From positions 1-33,615 of the forward strand of contig JBBIQI010000011.1 in the NCBI GenBank assembly GCA_037442465.1: a stretch of 33,615 nt of DNA, in the 5' to 3' direction. The position numbers and the translations under genes were made by a program. The notes beneath the pieces are model-generated. The model was given only the letters and a program-made list of their open reading frames with translations, was not told the DNA's origin and ran no database searches. Below are positions 8,504 through 17,124 of the stretch, piece after piece (the first letter of the stretch is position 1; the number at the start of each line of letters is the position of its first letter). The stretch is from DSNY01 sp037442465. Lineage in GTDB: Bacteria; Pseudomonadota; Gammaproteobacteria; Burkholderiales; Burkholderiaceae_F.

Positions 8504-9049
8504 TCACTCCGGCGGCGTGCCGTCCAGCCCCGGAAACAGCACGTCGGTGAAGCCGAAACGGCTGAAGTCGCGCATCCGCATCGGGTACAGGATGCCGTCG
8601 AGGTGGTCGCACTCGTGCTGCACCACGCGCGCGTGAAAGCCCTCGACCGTGCGCTCGATGGCGCCGCCCCGCTCGTCGAAACCGCGGTAGCGTATGCGCG
8701 CGTAGCGCGGCACCACGCCGCGCAGCCCCGGCACCGACAGGCAGCCCTCCCAACCCTCCTCGATCTCGTCCGACAACGGTTCGATCGAGGGATTGACCAG
8801 CACCGTGCGCGGCACCGCAGGTGCGTCCGGGTAGCGCGGATTGCGCGCGGCCGGATCGTCGTAGCCGAAGATCACCACGCGCAGCGGCACGCCGATCTGC
8901 GGCGCCGCCAGCCCCGCGCCGTCGGCTGCGCGCATCGTGTCGAACATGTCGGCGAGCAGCGAGCGCAGCTCGTCCGTGTCGAATGCGCGCACCGGCTGCG
9001 CGACGCGCAGCAGCCGCGGGTCACCCATGCGCAGGATCGGGCGGATCAT
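8504..9049 (-). CDS. def: Peptide deformylase
   Basis: Removes the formyl group from the N-terminal methionine of new proteins. All three family motifs are intact in the 181-residue protein: GAGLAAPQIG at residues 44-53, EGCLSVPG with metal ligand Cys103, and QHECDHLDG with His145, catalytic Glu146 and His149. The start overlaps the stop of the upstream phosphorylase gene in an ATGA, so it ends the smc-ligA operon; it converges on glnD with only 9 bases between the stops. It is not beside fmt, where the main deformylase gene often lies, so it may be a second copy. Whether another exists cannot be seen here. Confidence 0.94.
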   Translation of the reverse strand: MIRPILRMGDPRLLRVAQPVRAFDTDELRSLLADMFDTMRAADGAGLAAPQIGVPLRVVIFGYDDPAARNPRYPDAPAVPRTVLVNPSIEPLSDEIEEGWEGCLSVPGLRGVVPRYARIRYRGFDERGGAIERTVEGFHARVVQHECDHLDGILYPMRMRDFSRFGFTDVLFPGLDGTPPE

Positions 9050-9789
9050 GCGCCGCCGCGCACCGCGGCCTCGAGGATGCGCACGGCGCGCACGATCGTC
9101 GCGCTCATCACGTGGCCGAGGTCCTCGAGCTTGATCTGGTCCTTGCTGTCGCCGCGCCCCGCCGCATGGTTGACCACGACGCCGAGCGTGGCGTAGTCCA
9201 GCCCCGCTTCGCGCGCGAGCGCTGCCTCCGGCATGCCGGTCATGCCGACGATGTCGCCGCCGTCGCGCGCGATGCGCTCGATTTCGGCGGCGGTCTCCAG
9301 CCGCGGCCCCTGCGTGCAGGCGTAGGTCGCGCCGTCGACGACGGCCTCGCCGCTGGCCGCGGCGGCTGCGATCAGCAGCCGGCGCATCCGTGCCGAGTAC
9401 GGTTGCGTGAAGTCGACGTGGGTCACGGGGCTGTCGGCACCCTCGAAGAAGGTCGACTTGCGGCTGTGCGTGTAGTCGATGATCTGGTCGGGCACCACCA
9501 GCGTGCCCGGCCCCAGATCGTGACGTATGCCGCCGCAGGTTGCCACCGCGATCACGCCGGCGACCCCCAGATCCTTCAGCGCCCAGATGTTGGCGCGGTA
9601 GTTGATCTCGTGCGGCGCGATCGTGTGACCGTAGCCGTGCCGCGCCAGAAAGACGACCTCGTGGCCGGCCAGCGTGCCGAAGGTCATCGCCCCCGACGGT
9701 TCGCCGAAGGGTGTGCGCATGACCTGCCTGCGCGTGTTCTGCAGCGGCGACAACTTGGCCAGTCCGCTGCCGCCGATGATCGCGTACAT
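9046..9789 (-). CDS. mtnP: S-methyl-5'-thioinosine phosphorylase / purine nucleoside phosphorylase (MTAP family)
   Basis: A trimeric PNP/MTAP-family nucleoside phosphorylase, 247 residues. Motifs: GGSG near the N-terminus (Ser8), RHGYGHTIAPHEINYRAN (50-67), ATCGGIRHDLGPGTLVVPDQ, the TQGPRLET phosphate/ribose segment and GMTGMPEA (182-189). In adenine-specific MTAPs an Asp follows the strand after this motif; here it is Asn207 (VVVNHAAG), which resembles 6-oxopurine enzymes such as the Pseudomonas aeruginosa methylthioinosine phosphorylase. I therefore favour methylthioinosine or inosine/guanosine over methylthioadenosine as substrate. That is inference; family membership is clear. It lies 14 bases after ligA and overlaps def by 4. 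Confidence 0.85.
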   Translation of the reverse strand: MYAIIGGSGLAKLSPLQNTRRQVMRTPFGEPSGAMTFGTLAGHEVVFLARHGYGHTIAPHEINYRANIWALKDLGVAGVIAVATCGGIRHDLGPGTLVVPDQIIDYTHSRKSTFFEGADSPVTHVDFTQPYSARMRRLLIAAAAASGEAVVDGATYACTQGPRLETAAEIERIARDGGDIVGMTGMPEAALAREAGLDYATLGVVVNHAAGRGDSKDQIKLEDLGHVMSATIVRAVRILEAAVRGGA

Positions 9790-9803
9790 CCCTGCCGCCC
9801 TCC

Positions 9804-11843
9804 CTATTCGCCGAGCAACCGCCGCAGCCCGTCTTCGTCGATCACGGTCACGCCAAGCCCCCGCGCTTTCTCCAGCTTGGCCCCCGGGTCGGTCCCGGCG
9901 ACCACGTAATCGGTCTTGCTCGACACCGATCCTGCCACCCTGCCGCCCGCCGCTTCGATGCGTTCCTTGGCCTGCTCGCGCGTCCAGTGCGGCAGCGTGC
10001 CGGTCAGCACGAAGGTCTTGCCGGCCAGCGGTCCGGCCGCCGCGCGCGCCAGCGCGGCACCTTCGTTCCAGCGCACGCCCGCAGCGCGCAGCTGCGCGAT
10101 GACCCGCCGGTTGTGCGGCTCGGCGAAAAAGCGTGCGATCGACGCCGCGACCACCGGCCCGACGTCAGGCACCTGCCGCAGCTCCTCCTCGTCTGCGGCG
10201 AGCAGCGCGTCGAGCGACCCGAAGTGCTGGGCCAGCGCGCGCGCCGTGCTCTCGCCGACGTGGCGGATGCCGAGCGCGAAGATGAACCGATCGAGCGTGG
10301 TGTGGCGCGCCTTGTCGAGCGCGGCGAGCAGATTCGCCGCCGACTTCTCGCCCATGCGCTCGAGTTGGGTCAGCGTCTGCAGGTCCAGCCGGAACAGATC
10401 CGCCGGCGTGCGCACCACGCCGGCGTCGACGAGCTGGTCGATCAGCTTCTCGCCGAGCCCCTCGATGTCCAGCGCACGCCGTCCGGCGAAGTGGCGCAGC
10501 GCCTGCTTGCGCTGCGCCGGACAGAACAGCCCGCCGGTGCAGCGCGCGATCGCCTCGTCTTCGGGCCGTTCGACCGCCGAGCCGCACACCGGGCAGCGGT
10601 CAGGCATGTGGAACAACCGCGTGTGCGGCAGGCGCCGCTCGGGCACGACCGCGACGACCTCCGGGATCACGTCACCCGCCCGGCGCACGATGACCGTGTC
10701 GCCGATGCGAATGTCCTTGCGCCGGATCTCGTCCTCGTTGTGCAGCGTGGCGTTGGTAACCGTGACTCCGCCGACCTGCACCGGAGCGAGCCGCGCCACC
10801 GGCGTCAGCGCACCGGTGCGGCCGACCTGCACCTCGATATCGAGGACCTGGGTGGTGGCCTCCTGCGCCGGGAACTTGTGCGCGATGGCAAAGCGCGGCG
10901 CGCGCGAGACGTAGCCGAGCACCCGCTGCAGCGCATGCGCGTTGACCTTGTACACGACCCCGTCGATGTCGTACGGAAGTTGCGGGCGCTGGCTCTGCGC
11001 ACGCCGGTAGAAGCCGAGCAGGCCCTCGACACCGCACACCACCGCACGCTCTTCGTTCACGGGCAGGCCAAGCGTACGCAGCCAGTCGAGCGTGGCGCAA
11101 TGGGTATCCGGCTCCTGCGCGCCGCGCAGCTCGCCCAAGCCGTAGGCGAAAAAGTGCAGGCGTCGTTGTGCCGTGATCCGGGCGTCGAGCTGACGCAACG
11201 CGCCGGCGGCGGCGTTGCGCGGGTTGGCGAATTCCTTCTCGCCGCGCGCGCGCTGCCGTTCGTTCAGCCGCTGCAGGTCGCGTTGGAACATCAGCACTTC
11301 GCCGCGCGCTTCCAGTACCGCCGGCGGCTGCGCGGTGCGCAGCGCGAGCGGCACGGTGTGAATCGTGCGGACGTTCGGCGTCACGTCCTCGCCGACCATG
11401 CCGTCGCCTCGCGTGGCAGCCTCGACGAGCACCCCGCGCTCGTAGCGCAGGTTGATCGCCAGCCCGTCGAACTTCAGCTCGCACGCGTATTCGACGTCGC
11501 CGTCGCCGAAGTTCGCTTTGGCGAGCGCTTCGCGCACGCGCCGATCGAATGCGATCACCTCGTCCTCGCTGAACGCGTTGTTCAGCGAAAGCATCGGCAC
11601 CGCGTGCCGAACCTCGCGCAGGTCGGCGCGCGGCGGCCCGCCGACGCGCTGTGTCGGCGAGTCGGGGGTGGCCAGTTGCGGGTAACGCGCCTCCAGCTCC
11701 TGCAGCTCGCGAAACATCGCGTCCCACTCGGCGTCCGGAATCGTCGGCGCGTCCAGCACGTAGTACGCGTAGTTGTGCCGTTCGATCTCCTCGCGCAACT
11801 GCCGGGCGCGGCGTGCGACCTCGGGGGGGACGGCGGACGTCAT
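9804..11843 (-). CDS. ligA: NAD+-dependent DNA ligase
   Basis: Seals nicks in replication and repair using NAD+. The 679-residue protein has the full architecture: an N-terminal Ia domain with the YYVLDAPTIPDAEWD motif; the adenylation domain with active-site Lys124 in CELKFDG; an OB fold; a four-cysteine zinc site around residues 410-435 (CPVCG, then CTGGLFCPA); helix-hairpin-helix repeats (LERMGEKSA and QVPDVGPVVA); and a C-terminal BRCT domain containing GKTFVLTGTLPHWTREQAKE. The ATG at 11843 overlaps the stop of the ZipA-like gene in an ATGA. The reading frame stays open upstream to 12950, but that extension lies over zipA and is not ligase-like. Confidence 0.97.
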   Translation of the reverse strand: MTSAVPPEVARRARQLREEIERHNYAYYVLDAPTIPDAEWDAMFRELQELEARYPQLATPDSPTQRVGGPPRADLREVRHAVPMLSLNNAFSEDEVIAFDRRVREALAKANFGDGDVEYACELKFDGLAINLRYERGVLVEAATRGDGMVGEDVTPNVRTIHTVPLALRTAQPPAVLEARGEVLMFQRDLQRLNERQRARGEKEFANPRNAAAGALRQLDARITAQRRLHFFAYGLGELRGAQEPDTHCATLDWLRTLGLPVNEERAVVCGVEGLLGFYRRAQSQRPQLPYDIDGVVYKVNAHALQRVLGYVSRAPRFAIAHKFPAQEATTQVLDIEVQVGRTGALTPVARLAPVQVGGVTVTNATLHNEDEIRRKDIRIGDTVIVRRAGDVIPEVVAVVPERRLPHTRLFHMPDRCPVCGSAVERPEDEAIARCTGGLFCPAQRKQALRHFAGRRALDIEGLGEKLIDQLVDAGVVRTPADLFRLDLQTLTQLERMGEKSAANLLAALDKARHTTLDRFIFALGIRHVGESTARALAQHFGSLDALLAADEEELRQVPDVGPVVAASIARFFAEPHNRRVIAQLRAAGVRWNEGAALARAAAGPLAGKTFVLTGTLPHWTREQAKERIEAAGGRVAGSVSSKTDYVVAGTDPGAKLEKARGLGVTVIDEDGLRRLLGE

Positions 11844-12910
11844 GCGTACAGACGCTGCGCGCGCGGCGATCCCGGTTCGATGCCGGCTGCGCGCATCTCG
11901 GCGTACAGTCGGTCGAGCTGCTCGGCGATCGCCGGCATCGAGCCGGGATGCAGCGCGCGGCCGTTGTCGTCGACGATGCGGGCGCCGAGCCGCGCAGCCA
12001 GCAGCTCGGCAGCGGCGAACAGCGCCGGCAGGGGCGCGGCCGCCGGCGGCGCCAGCGGCACGTCCAGTTCGAGCGCCATCCGGTCCGTGGGGAGCACGCC
12101 GCAGTCCAGCGTGAACAGCGGCAACGCACCGGCTGCGCCGTCGGCGAGTCGCTGCCAGCGCGTCTCGCCCGCCTGGACCAGCCCCGCGTCTTCGATCGCT
12201 GCCCGCAGCGCGTGCGCGTCCCACGCCCCGCTTGACGCCTGCAGCGTGAGCCCGATCTGCACGTCGAACTGGGCGCAGAGACGGTCCAGGTCGCGCGCGG
12301 CCGCGACCATGCGGTCGACCTCGGGCGGGTCGAAGTCGGCGTCGAGCGCAGCCGCGAGCTGCTGAACTGCGGCGACGAACCGCGAGGCCTCGATCTGGTT
12401 CAGCGCATGGCGACGGTTGGCCATTTGCACGGCGACCAGCAATTCCGTGTAGAAGCCGAAACGATCGGGCTGCACCCACTGCTGCGCGCGGGCGTCCCAG
12501 GCAACCAGGAACACCGGCAGCGGCAGCGCGAGCTGAGACAGGGGCACGGCGGCGTCGATGACCGCGACGCCGTCGACCGCGTGCGCGCACCGCAGCTCGA
12601 GCACGCAATCGAGCAGAGGGTCTTCGTTCCAGTGCGGCGACAGGCCGGACAGCGCCAGCGGCGCCGGCGGCGGCGGTTCTGCACCCGGCGTTTCGGCCGG
12701 CAAGGTAAGTCGCGGCTCGATCCGCTGCGCCGGCGCCCGCGCCGCCACGTCCGCCGCTGCCGGCGGCTCGAGTAGCGCGTCGCCCAGTCCGCCGCGCAGC
12801 GACTGCTCCATACGCCGCGCCGCCTGCCGCTCCTGCCACTTGCCGTATCCGTACAGCGCCACCAGCAGTACGGCGGCCAGCACGAGCAAGGCGAGCTGAA
12901 GATCGCTCAT
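11840..12910 (-). CDS. ZipA-like cell division protein (FtsZ-binding)
   Basis: A 356-residue protein with one N-terminal membrane anchor (MSDLQLALLVLAAVLLVALY) with little before it, then a basic patch, a proline/alanine-rich linker (about residues 50-90) and a globular C-terminal half. This is the ZipA topology: anchor, flexible linker, FtsZ-binding domain. ZipA tethers FtsZ to the membrane and links it to septal wall enzymes. Sequence conservation is weak and no invariant motif stands out, so the call rests on topology and on its place between smc and ligA, where betaproteobacteria carry a ZipA-type gene. It overlaps ligA by 4 bases; smc ends 134 bases upstream. Confidence 0.75.
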   Translation of the reverse strand: MSDLQLALLVLAAVLLVALYGYGKWQERQAARRMEQSLRGGLGDALLEPPAAADVAARAPAQRIEPRLTLPAETPGAEPPPPAPLALSGLSPHWNEDPLLDCVLELRCAHAVDGVAVIDAAVPLSQLALPLPVFLVAWDARAQQWVQPDRFGFYTELLVAVQMANRRHALNQIEASRFVAAVQQLAAALDADFDPPEVDRMVAAARDLDRLCAQFDVQIGLTLQASSGAWDAHALRAAIEDAGLVQAGETRWQRLADGAAGALPLFTLDCGVLPTDRMALELDVPLAPPAAAPLPALFAAAELLAARLGARIVDDNGRALHPGSMPAIAEQLDRLYAEMRAAGIEPGSPRAQRLYA

Positions 12911-13044
12911 GAAAGCGTCGCGTCACCGCGAACGTCGCACGGCGACGCACCGGGCGCCGCGCTCCCGCGCGGCCGCAGACGAGCGGAGGTCGAAAAGACG
13001 GGCATGCGGTTCATCACCGTGCGTCCATCTCGAGGTCGTGCCGT

Positions 13045-16000
13045 TCAGGCGGCTTCGGCGGTCAGCCGAACGGCGCTGTCGATGTCGACAGCAACGATAC
13101 GCGAGACCCCTTGCTCCTGCATGGTCACGCCGATCAACTGCTCGGCCATCTCCATCGCGATCTTGTTGTGCGTGATGAACAGGAACTGCGTATTGGCGGT
13201 CATCGAGCGGACCAGATCGCAGAAGCGCTCCGTGTTGGCGTCGTCCAGCGGCGCGTCGACCTCGTCGAGCAGGCAGAACGGCGCAGGGTTCAGCTTGAAC
13301 AGCGCGAACACCAGCGCGGTGGCCGCAAGCGCTTTTTCCCCGCCCGACAGCAGGTGGATCGTGCTGTTGCGCTTGCCCGGCGGCTGCGCCATGACCTGCA
13401 CCCCGGCGTCGAGGATCTCGTCGCCGGTCATGATCAGTTTCGCCTCGCCGCCGCCAAAGAGCTTCGGGAACAACTGGCCGAACTGCTGATTGACCTGGTC
13501 GAAGGTCTGCTGCAACAGCTCGCGCGTTTCGCGGTCGATACGGCGGATCGCGTCCTCGAGCGTGCCGATCGCCGCCTTCAGGTCGCTCGACTGCGCGTCC
13601 AGGAAGCCCTTGCGCTCGCGCGCCTGCGCCAGCTCCTGCAGCGCGGCCAGATTGACAGCGCCGAGCGCTTCGATCTCCTGCGCCAGCCGCGCAATCTCGG
13701 CCTGCAGCGCCGCCGGTCTGACAGGCGCGGCATCGAGCTTCGCCGCCAGCGCAGCCTCGTCGGCATGAACTTCGGCAAGCTGCTGCGCGTACTGCTCGAC
13801 CGCCAGCCGCGCGGCCTGTTCCTTCAGCTGCAGCTCGGTGATCCGCTCGCGCCGCGGCTGCTGCTCGCGCTCGAGCTGCAGCCGCTTCTCGTCGGTCGCG
13901 CGCAGTTGTTGCGACAACTCGTCGAGCCGGCTGCGCGCCTCGCGCAACGCCTGTTCGGCGGCGCCGCGCCGCGCGAGCCACCCGTCCAGGCCGCTGCGCA
14001 TCGCGCTGTCGTCGAGTTTCGCCATCTCGGCGCGCCCCGCTTCGATGTCGGCCGCCAGCCGCGCGGCGTCGGACTCGGCCACCTGGATCGCATGCGCGAC
14101 GTCGGCCGCACGCTCGCGCGCCGCGGTGACCTCGAACTCGATGCGCTGCCGCTCGGCGGCCAGCCGCTGCTGCCGCTCGCGCGCCTCGCGCTGGCGCCTG
14201 TCGGCCTCCTCGTAGGCCACGCGCGCGGCTTCGACCGCCTCCTGTTTGCTGGCCAGCTCCCGGTCGAGTTGCTGGAAGCGTTCGTCCGCGTCGCCGCGGT
14301 GCGCTCGTAGCTCGGCCTCGTGCGACGCGACTTCGGCGAGTTCGCCTTCGATCTGGCCGGCGCGATGCCGCACGCGGTCGATCAGCTCGCCGAGCCGGAC
14401 CGCCTCGAGCTGAACGGCGTGCAACTGCGAACGCAGCCGCTCGGATGCCTGCCGTTCGGCGCTCGCCTGCGCCTGCGCACCGCGCAGCAGGGCTTCGCAG
14501 CGCGCCAACGCCGCGCCGGCCTGCTCGACCATCAGCTTCTGCGCGCGCAGTTCGCGCTCGAGGTTTTCGATCTCCTGACGGCGCGCGAGCAACCCGGCCT
14601 TGCGGTCGTCCTGCGCGTAGAAGCGCACCCCGTAGCGGGAGATCCGATGTCCCGCCCGGGTCACGAATTGTCCGCCGGGCGGCAACTCGGCGCGCCGCGC
14701 AAGCGCCTGCCCGACGTCGTCGGCGATGAACGTGTTGGCGAGCCAGTCACCCAGCACGGCCGCGAGCGCGGCGTCGTGCCCGCGTACGCGGTCCGCGAGC
14801 CGGACGAACCCGGCAGGCGCGGCGGGTGCGGCCACGGCGCCGGCCGTTGCGTAGAACGCGACGCGCGCCGGCGGCGCGTCCTTGGCCAGTCCGGCCAGCG
14901 TGTCGAGTCGGCCGACTTCGAGCGCTTCGATGCGCTCGCGCAGCACCGCCTCGAAGGCTGCCTCCCAGCCGGGCTCGACGTGCATCCGACGGAACAGCCG
15001 CGGCAGGCTCTCGAGCCCCTGCGCGCGCAGCCAGGGGTCGAGGCGCTCGTCCGCCTCGACGTTGGCCTGCAGTTCCTGCAGCGCGTGCAGGCGCGCTTCG
15101 AGCTTGGCGAGGGCGTCGGTCTCGCGCGTGCGCGCATCGAGCAGGCCCTGCCGCTCGCCGTGCGCCTGCGCCAGCGCGCCCTCGGCCTGCGCCAGCCGCT
15201 GCGCGCTCGCCGCCAATTCGGCTTCCAGCCGGGCGATCTCGGACTGCAGGGCGCTCAACCGTTGCTCGTCGGGCGCACCCAGATGCGCTCTTTCCTCCTG
15301 CAGTCGCTCGCGGCGCGCCAGTAGCGCACCCAGTTCGCGATCGAAGGCTCGTTGCTCGGAAGCGGCGGCTTCGATCGCCTGCTCGGCGAGCGCGGCTTCG
15401 GCGCGCGCGGCCGACAGCGCGTCGCGTGTGGTCTCGTATTCGATGCGCAGCGGCGGCAGCTCGGCCTCGTGCGCGGCGCACTGGGCGGCGGCCGCCTGCA
15501 GACGGCTGCCGCCCTGTTCGATCTGTCGCTGCAGCTCGGCCGCGCGCGCCTTCAGCTCCTCGGCCTCGTGCAGCCGGCGGTCACGCGTGGCCGTCAGCGT
15601 ATCGATCTGCGCGGCCAGCCGCGCGCGACCGTCGATGATCAAACGAATCTCGGCCTCGAGTTTGCCGATCTCGGCGTTGATCTGCAGCACTTCGCCCTGG
15701 GCGGCGTGTACCGCGTCCGCCGCCGCGTAGTGCGCGGCGCGCACATCTTCCAGCATCCGCTCGGTCGCGCGCAGCTCGGCGACATGCTGCTCGAGCGCCG
15801 CGCTGCGCGCCTCGATATCGCGCGCGACTTTCGCCTGCTCGGCGGCGGCCTCCCGCCTGCGGCTCGCCCACAGAAGCTGCTGGTACTCGTCGTGCGCAGC
15901 CTTCAGATCGCGGTACCGCTGCGCGACCTCGGCCTGCTGCTCCAGCCTGGCGATGTTGGCGTCCAGCTCGCGCAGGATGTCTTCGACGCGCGTCAGGTTG

Positions 16001-16566
16001 TCGCGCGTATCCGCGAGGCGGTTCTCGGTCTCGCGCCGGCGTTCCTTGTACTTCGAAACGCCGGCGGCCTCCTCCAGGAAGATGCGCAGCTCCTCGGGAC
16101 GCGCCTCGATGATGCGCGTGATCATGCCCTGCCCGATGATCGCGTAGGCGCGCGGGCCGAGGCCGGTGCCGAGGAACATGTCCTGCACGTCGCGCCGGCG
16201 CACCGCCTGGTTGTTGATGTAGTAACTGGAGGCGCCGTCGCGCGTGAGCACCCGCTTGACCGCGATGTCGGCGTACTTGCCCCACTCCCCGCCGATGCGT
16301 CCGTGCGAATTGTCGAACACCAGTTCGACACTGGCGCGCCCGGCCGGCTTGCGGTTGGCCGAGCCGTTGAAGATCACGTCCTGCATCGATTCGCCGCGCA
16401 GCTCGGCGGCCTTCGACTCGCCGAGCACCCAGCGCACCGCGTCGATGACGTTGGACTTGCCGCAGCCGTTCGGCCCGACCACCCCGACGAGACTGCCCGG
16501 CACATCGATGTGGGTCGGATCGATGAACGACTTGAAGCCGGCCAGTTTGATCTGCCGAAGACGCAC
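13045..16566 (-). CDS. smc: Chromosome partition protein SMC
   Basis: The ATPase of the SMC-ScpAB condensin complex, which organises and segregates the chromosome. The 1173-residue protein shows the classic order: head half with Walker A GPNGCGKSN (31-39), a long coiled coil rich in Ala, Arg, Glu and Gln, a hinge at about 510-660, the returning coil, then LLSGGEKA near 1070 and Walker B FCLLDEVDAPLDD near 1100. The start is a GTG at 16566 (VRLRQIKLAGFKSF). No ATG lies nearby: the only upstream in-frame ATG, at 16776, would overlap queF and add 70 unconserved residues. It is divergent from queF and heads the smc-zipA-ligA-mtnP-def run. Confidence 0.96.
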   Translation of the reverse strand: MRLRQIKLAGFKSFIDPTHIDVPGSLVGVVGPNGCGKSNVIDAVRWVLGESKAAELRGESMQDVIFNGSANRKPAGRASVELVFDNSHGRIGGEWGKYADIAVKRVLTRDGASSYYINNQAVRRRDVQDMFLGTGLGPRAYAIIGQGMITRIIEARPEELRIFLEEAAGVSKYKERRRETENRLADTRDNLTRVEDILRELDANIARLEQQAEVAQRYRDLKAAHDEYQQLLWASRRREAAAEQAKVARDIEARSAALEQHVAELRATERMLEDVRAAHYAAADAVHAAQGEVLQINAEIGKLEAEIRLIIDGRARLAAQIDTLTATRDRRLHEAEELKARAAELQRQIEQGGSRLQAAAAQCAAHEAELPPLRIEYETTRDALSAARAEAALAEQAIEAAASEQRAFDRELGALLARRERLQEERAHLGAPDEQRLSALQSEIARLEAELAASAQRLAQAEGALAQAHGERQGLLDARTRETDALAKLEARLHALQELQANVEADERLDPWLRAQGLESLPRLFRRMHVEPGWEAAFEAVLRERIEALEVGRLDTLAGLAKDAPPARVAFYATAGAVAAPAAPAGFVRLADRVRGHDAALAAVLGDWLANTFIADDVGQALARRAELPPGGQFVTRAGHRISRYGVRFYAQDDRKAGLLARRQEIENLERELRAQKLMVEQAGAALARCEALLRGAQAQASAERQASERLRSQLHAVQLEAVRLGELIDRVRHRAGQIEGELAEVASHEAELRAHRGDADERFQQLDRELASKQEAVEAARVAYEEADRRQREARERQQRLAAERQRIEFEVTAARERAADVAHAIQVAESDAARLAADIEAGRAEMAKLDDSAMRSGLDGWLARRGAAEQALREARSRLDELSQQLRATDEKRLQLEREQQPRRERITELQLKEQAARLAVEQYAQQLAEVHADEAALAAKLDAAPVRPAALQAEIARLAQEIEALGAVNLAALQELAQARERKGFLDAQSSDLKAAIGTLEDAIRRIDRETRELLQQTFDQVNQQFGQLFPKLFGGGEAKLIMTGDEILDAGVQVMAQPPGKRNSTIHLLSGGEKALAATALVFALFKLNPAPFCLLDEVDAPLDDANTERFCDLVRSMTANTQFLFITHNKIAMEMAEQLIGVTMQEQGVSRIVAVDIDSAVRLTAEAA

Positions 16567-16639
16567 CTTGTGGGTTCCGGGAAAGCGACGCGCGCGGATG
16601 CGCAAGCGATGCGGCGCGTCGGTGATTACGATGGCTTCG

Positions 16640-16645
16640 TATAAT
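16640..16645 (+). promoter_or_regulatory. Predicted -10 element for queF (possibly also divergent smc)
   Basis: A perfect TATAAT on the plus strand, 59 bases before the queF ATG, in the 138-base gap between the divergent smc and queF. The opposite strand reads TATTAT across the same block, so it could serve both directions. No -35 close to TTGACA is present at 16-18 bases on either strand, so an activator or an extended contact would be needed. Only the -10 hexamer supports the call. Confidence 0.4.
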
Positions 16646-16647
16646 AC

Positions 16648-16672
16648 AGCCCGACTTCGACCACATCGGGCT
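16648..16672. repeat. Inverted repeat in smc/queF intergenic region, possible operator
   Basis: AGCCCGA (16648-16654) is repeated inverted and without mismatch as TCGGGCT (16666-16672), with 11 bases between. The left arm starts right after the TATAAT, where transcription of queF would begin, so it may work better as a DNA operator than as an RNA hairpin. A second palindrome, CTTCGCGCGCGAAG, follows at 16671-16684. There is no A-rich tail as in a preQ1-I riboswitch. Confidence 0.4.
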
Positions 16673-16704
16673 TCGCGCGCGAAGCCGCTGCGCGGGGTGA
16701 CTTG

Positions 16705-17124
16705 ATGGCCACGCGGCCGACACGAAAACTCGACACGTTTCCCAACCCAGCGCCGGACCGCGACTACCTCGTCCACATCGAAGTCCCCGAGTTCACCTGC
16801 CTGTGTCCGTTGACCGGGCAGCCGGACTTCGCGACGATGATCCTCGACTACGTGCCGGACCGGCGCAACGTCGAGTTAAAGAGCCTGAAGCTGTACATGT
16901 GGTCGTACCGCGACGAGGGGGTGTTCCACGAGGCGGTGACCAATCGGATCCTCGACGACCTCGTGCGTGCGCTGCGGCCGCGCTTCATGCGGCTGACGGC
17001 GCGCTGGTATGTGCGCGGTGGCATCTTCACCACCGTCGTCGCCGAGCACCGCAAGCGCGGCTGGAAACCGGCGCCCTACGTCGAGATCGGCAGATTTCCG
17101 GCCGCATCGAGCATGCGTGGATGA
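16705..17124 (+). CDS. queF: NADPH-dependent 7-cyano-7-deazaguanine reductase, type I
   Basis: Reduces preQ0 to preQ1 in queuosine synthesis for tRNA modification. At 139 residues it is the short, single-domain (YkvM-like) form. Visible active-site features: Cys34 in FTCLCPLTGQPDFA (the thioimide-forming cysteine), Asp41 in the same motif, the ELKSLK signature at 57-62, and Glu76 in FHEAV. I chose the ATG at 16705, preceded by GGGGTGA; a TTG directly before it is possible but less likely. The stop overlaps the dapC start in an ATGA. Confidence 0.94.
   Translation: MATRPTRKLDTFPNPAPDRDYLVHIEVPEFTCLCPLTGQPDFATMILDYVPDRRNVELKSLKLYMWSYRDEGVFHEAVTNRILDDLVRALRPRFMRLTARWYVRGGIFTTVVAEHRKRGWKPAPYVEIGRFPAASSMRG

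Noticed and set aside
6028..8550. 840-codon open frame overlapping glnD in another frame
   Set aside because: Arginine/alanine-rich translation without motifs; glnD in the other frame has all its catalytic residues.
11844..12950. Continuation of the ligA frame upstream to give a 1048-residue protein
   Set aside because: The extra 369 residues are Arg/Ala-rich, lie entirely over zipA in another frame, and ligA has a good start at 11843.
16646..16704. preQ1 riboswitch before queF
   Set aside because: The leader has hairpins but no A-rich tail or pseudoknot partner, and the first stem overlaps the predicted transcription start.
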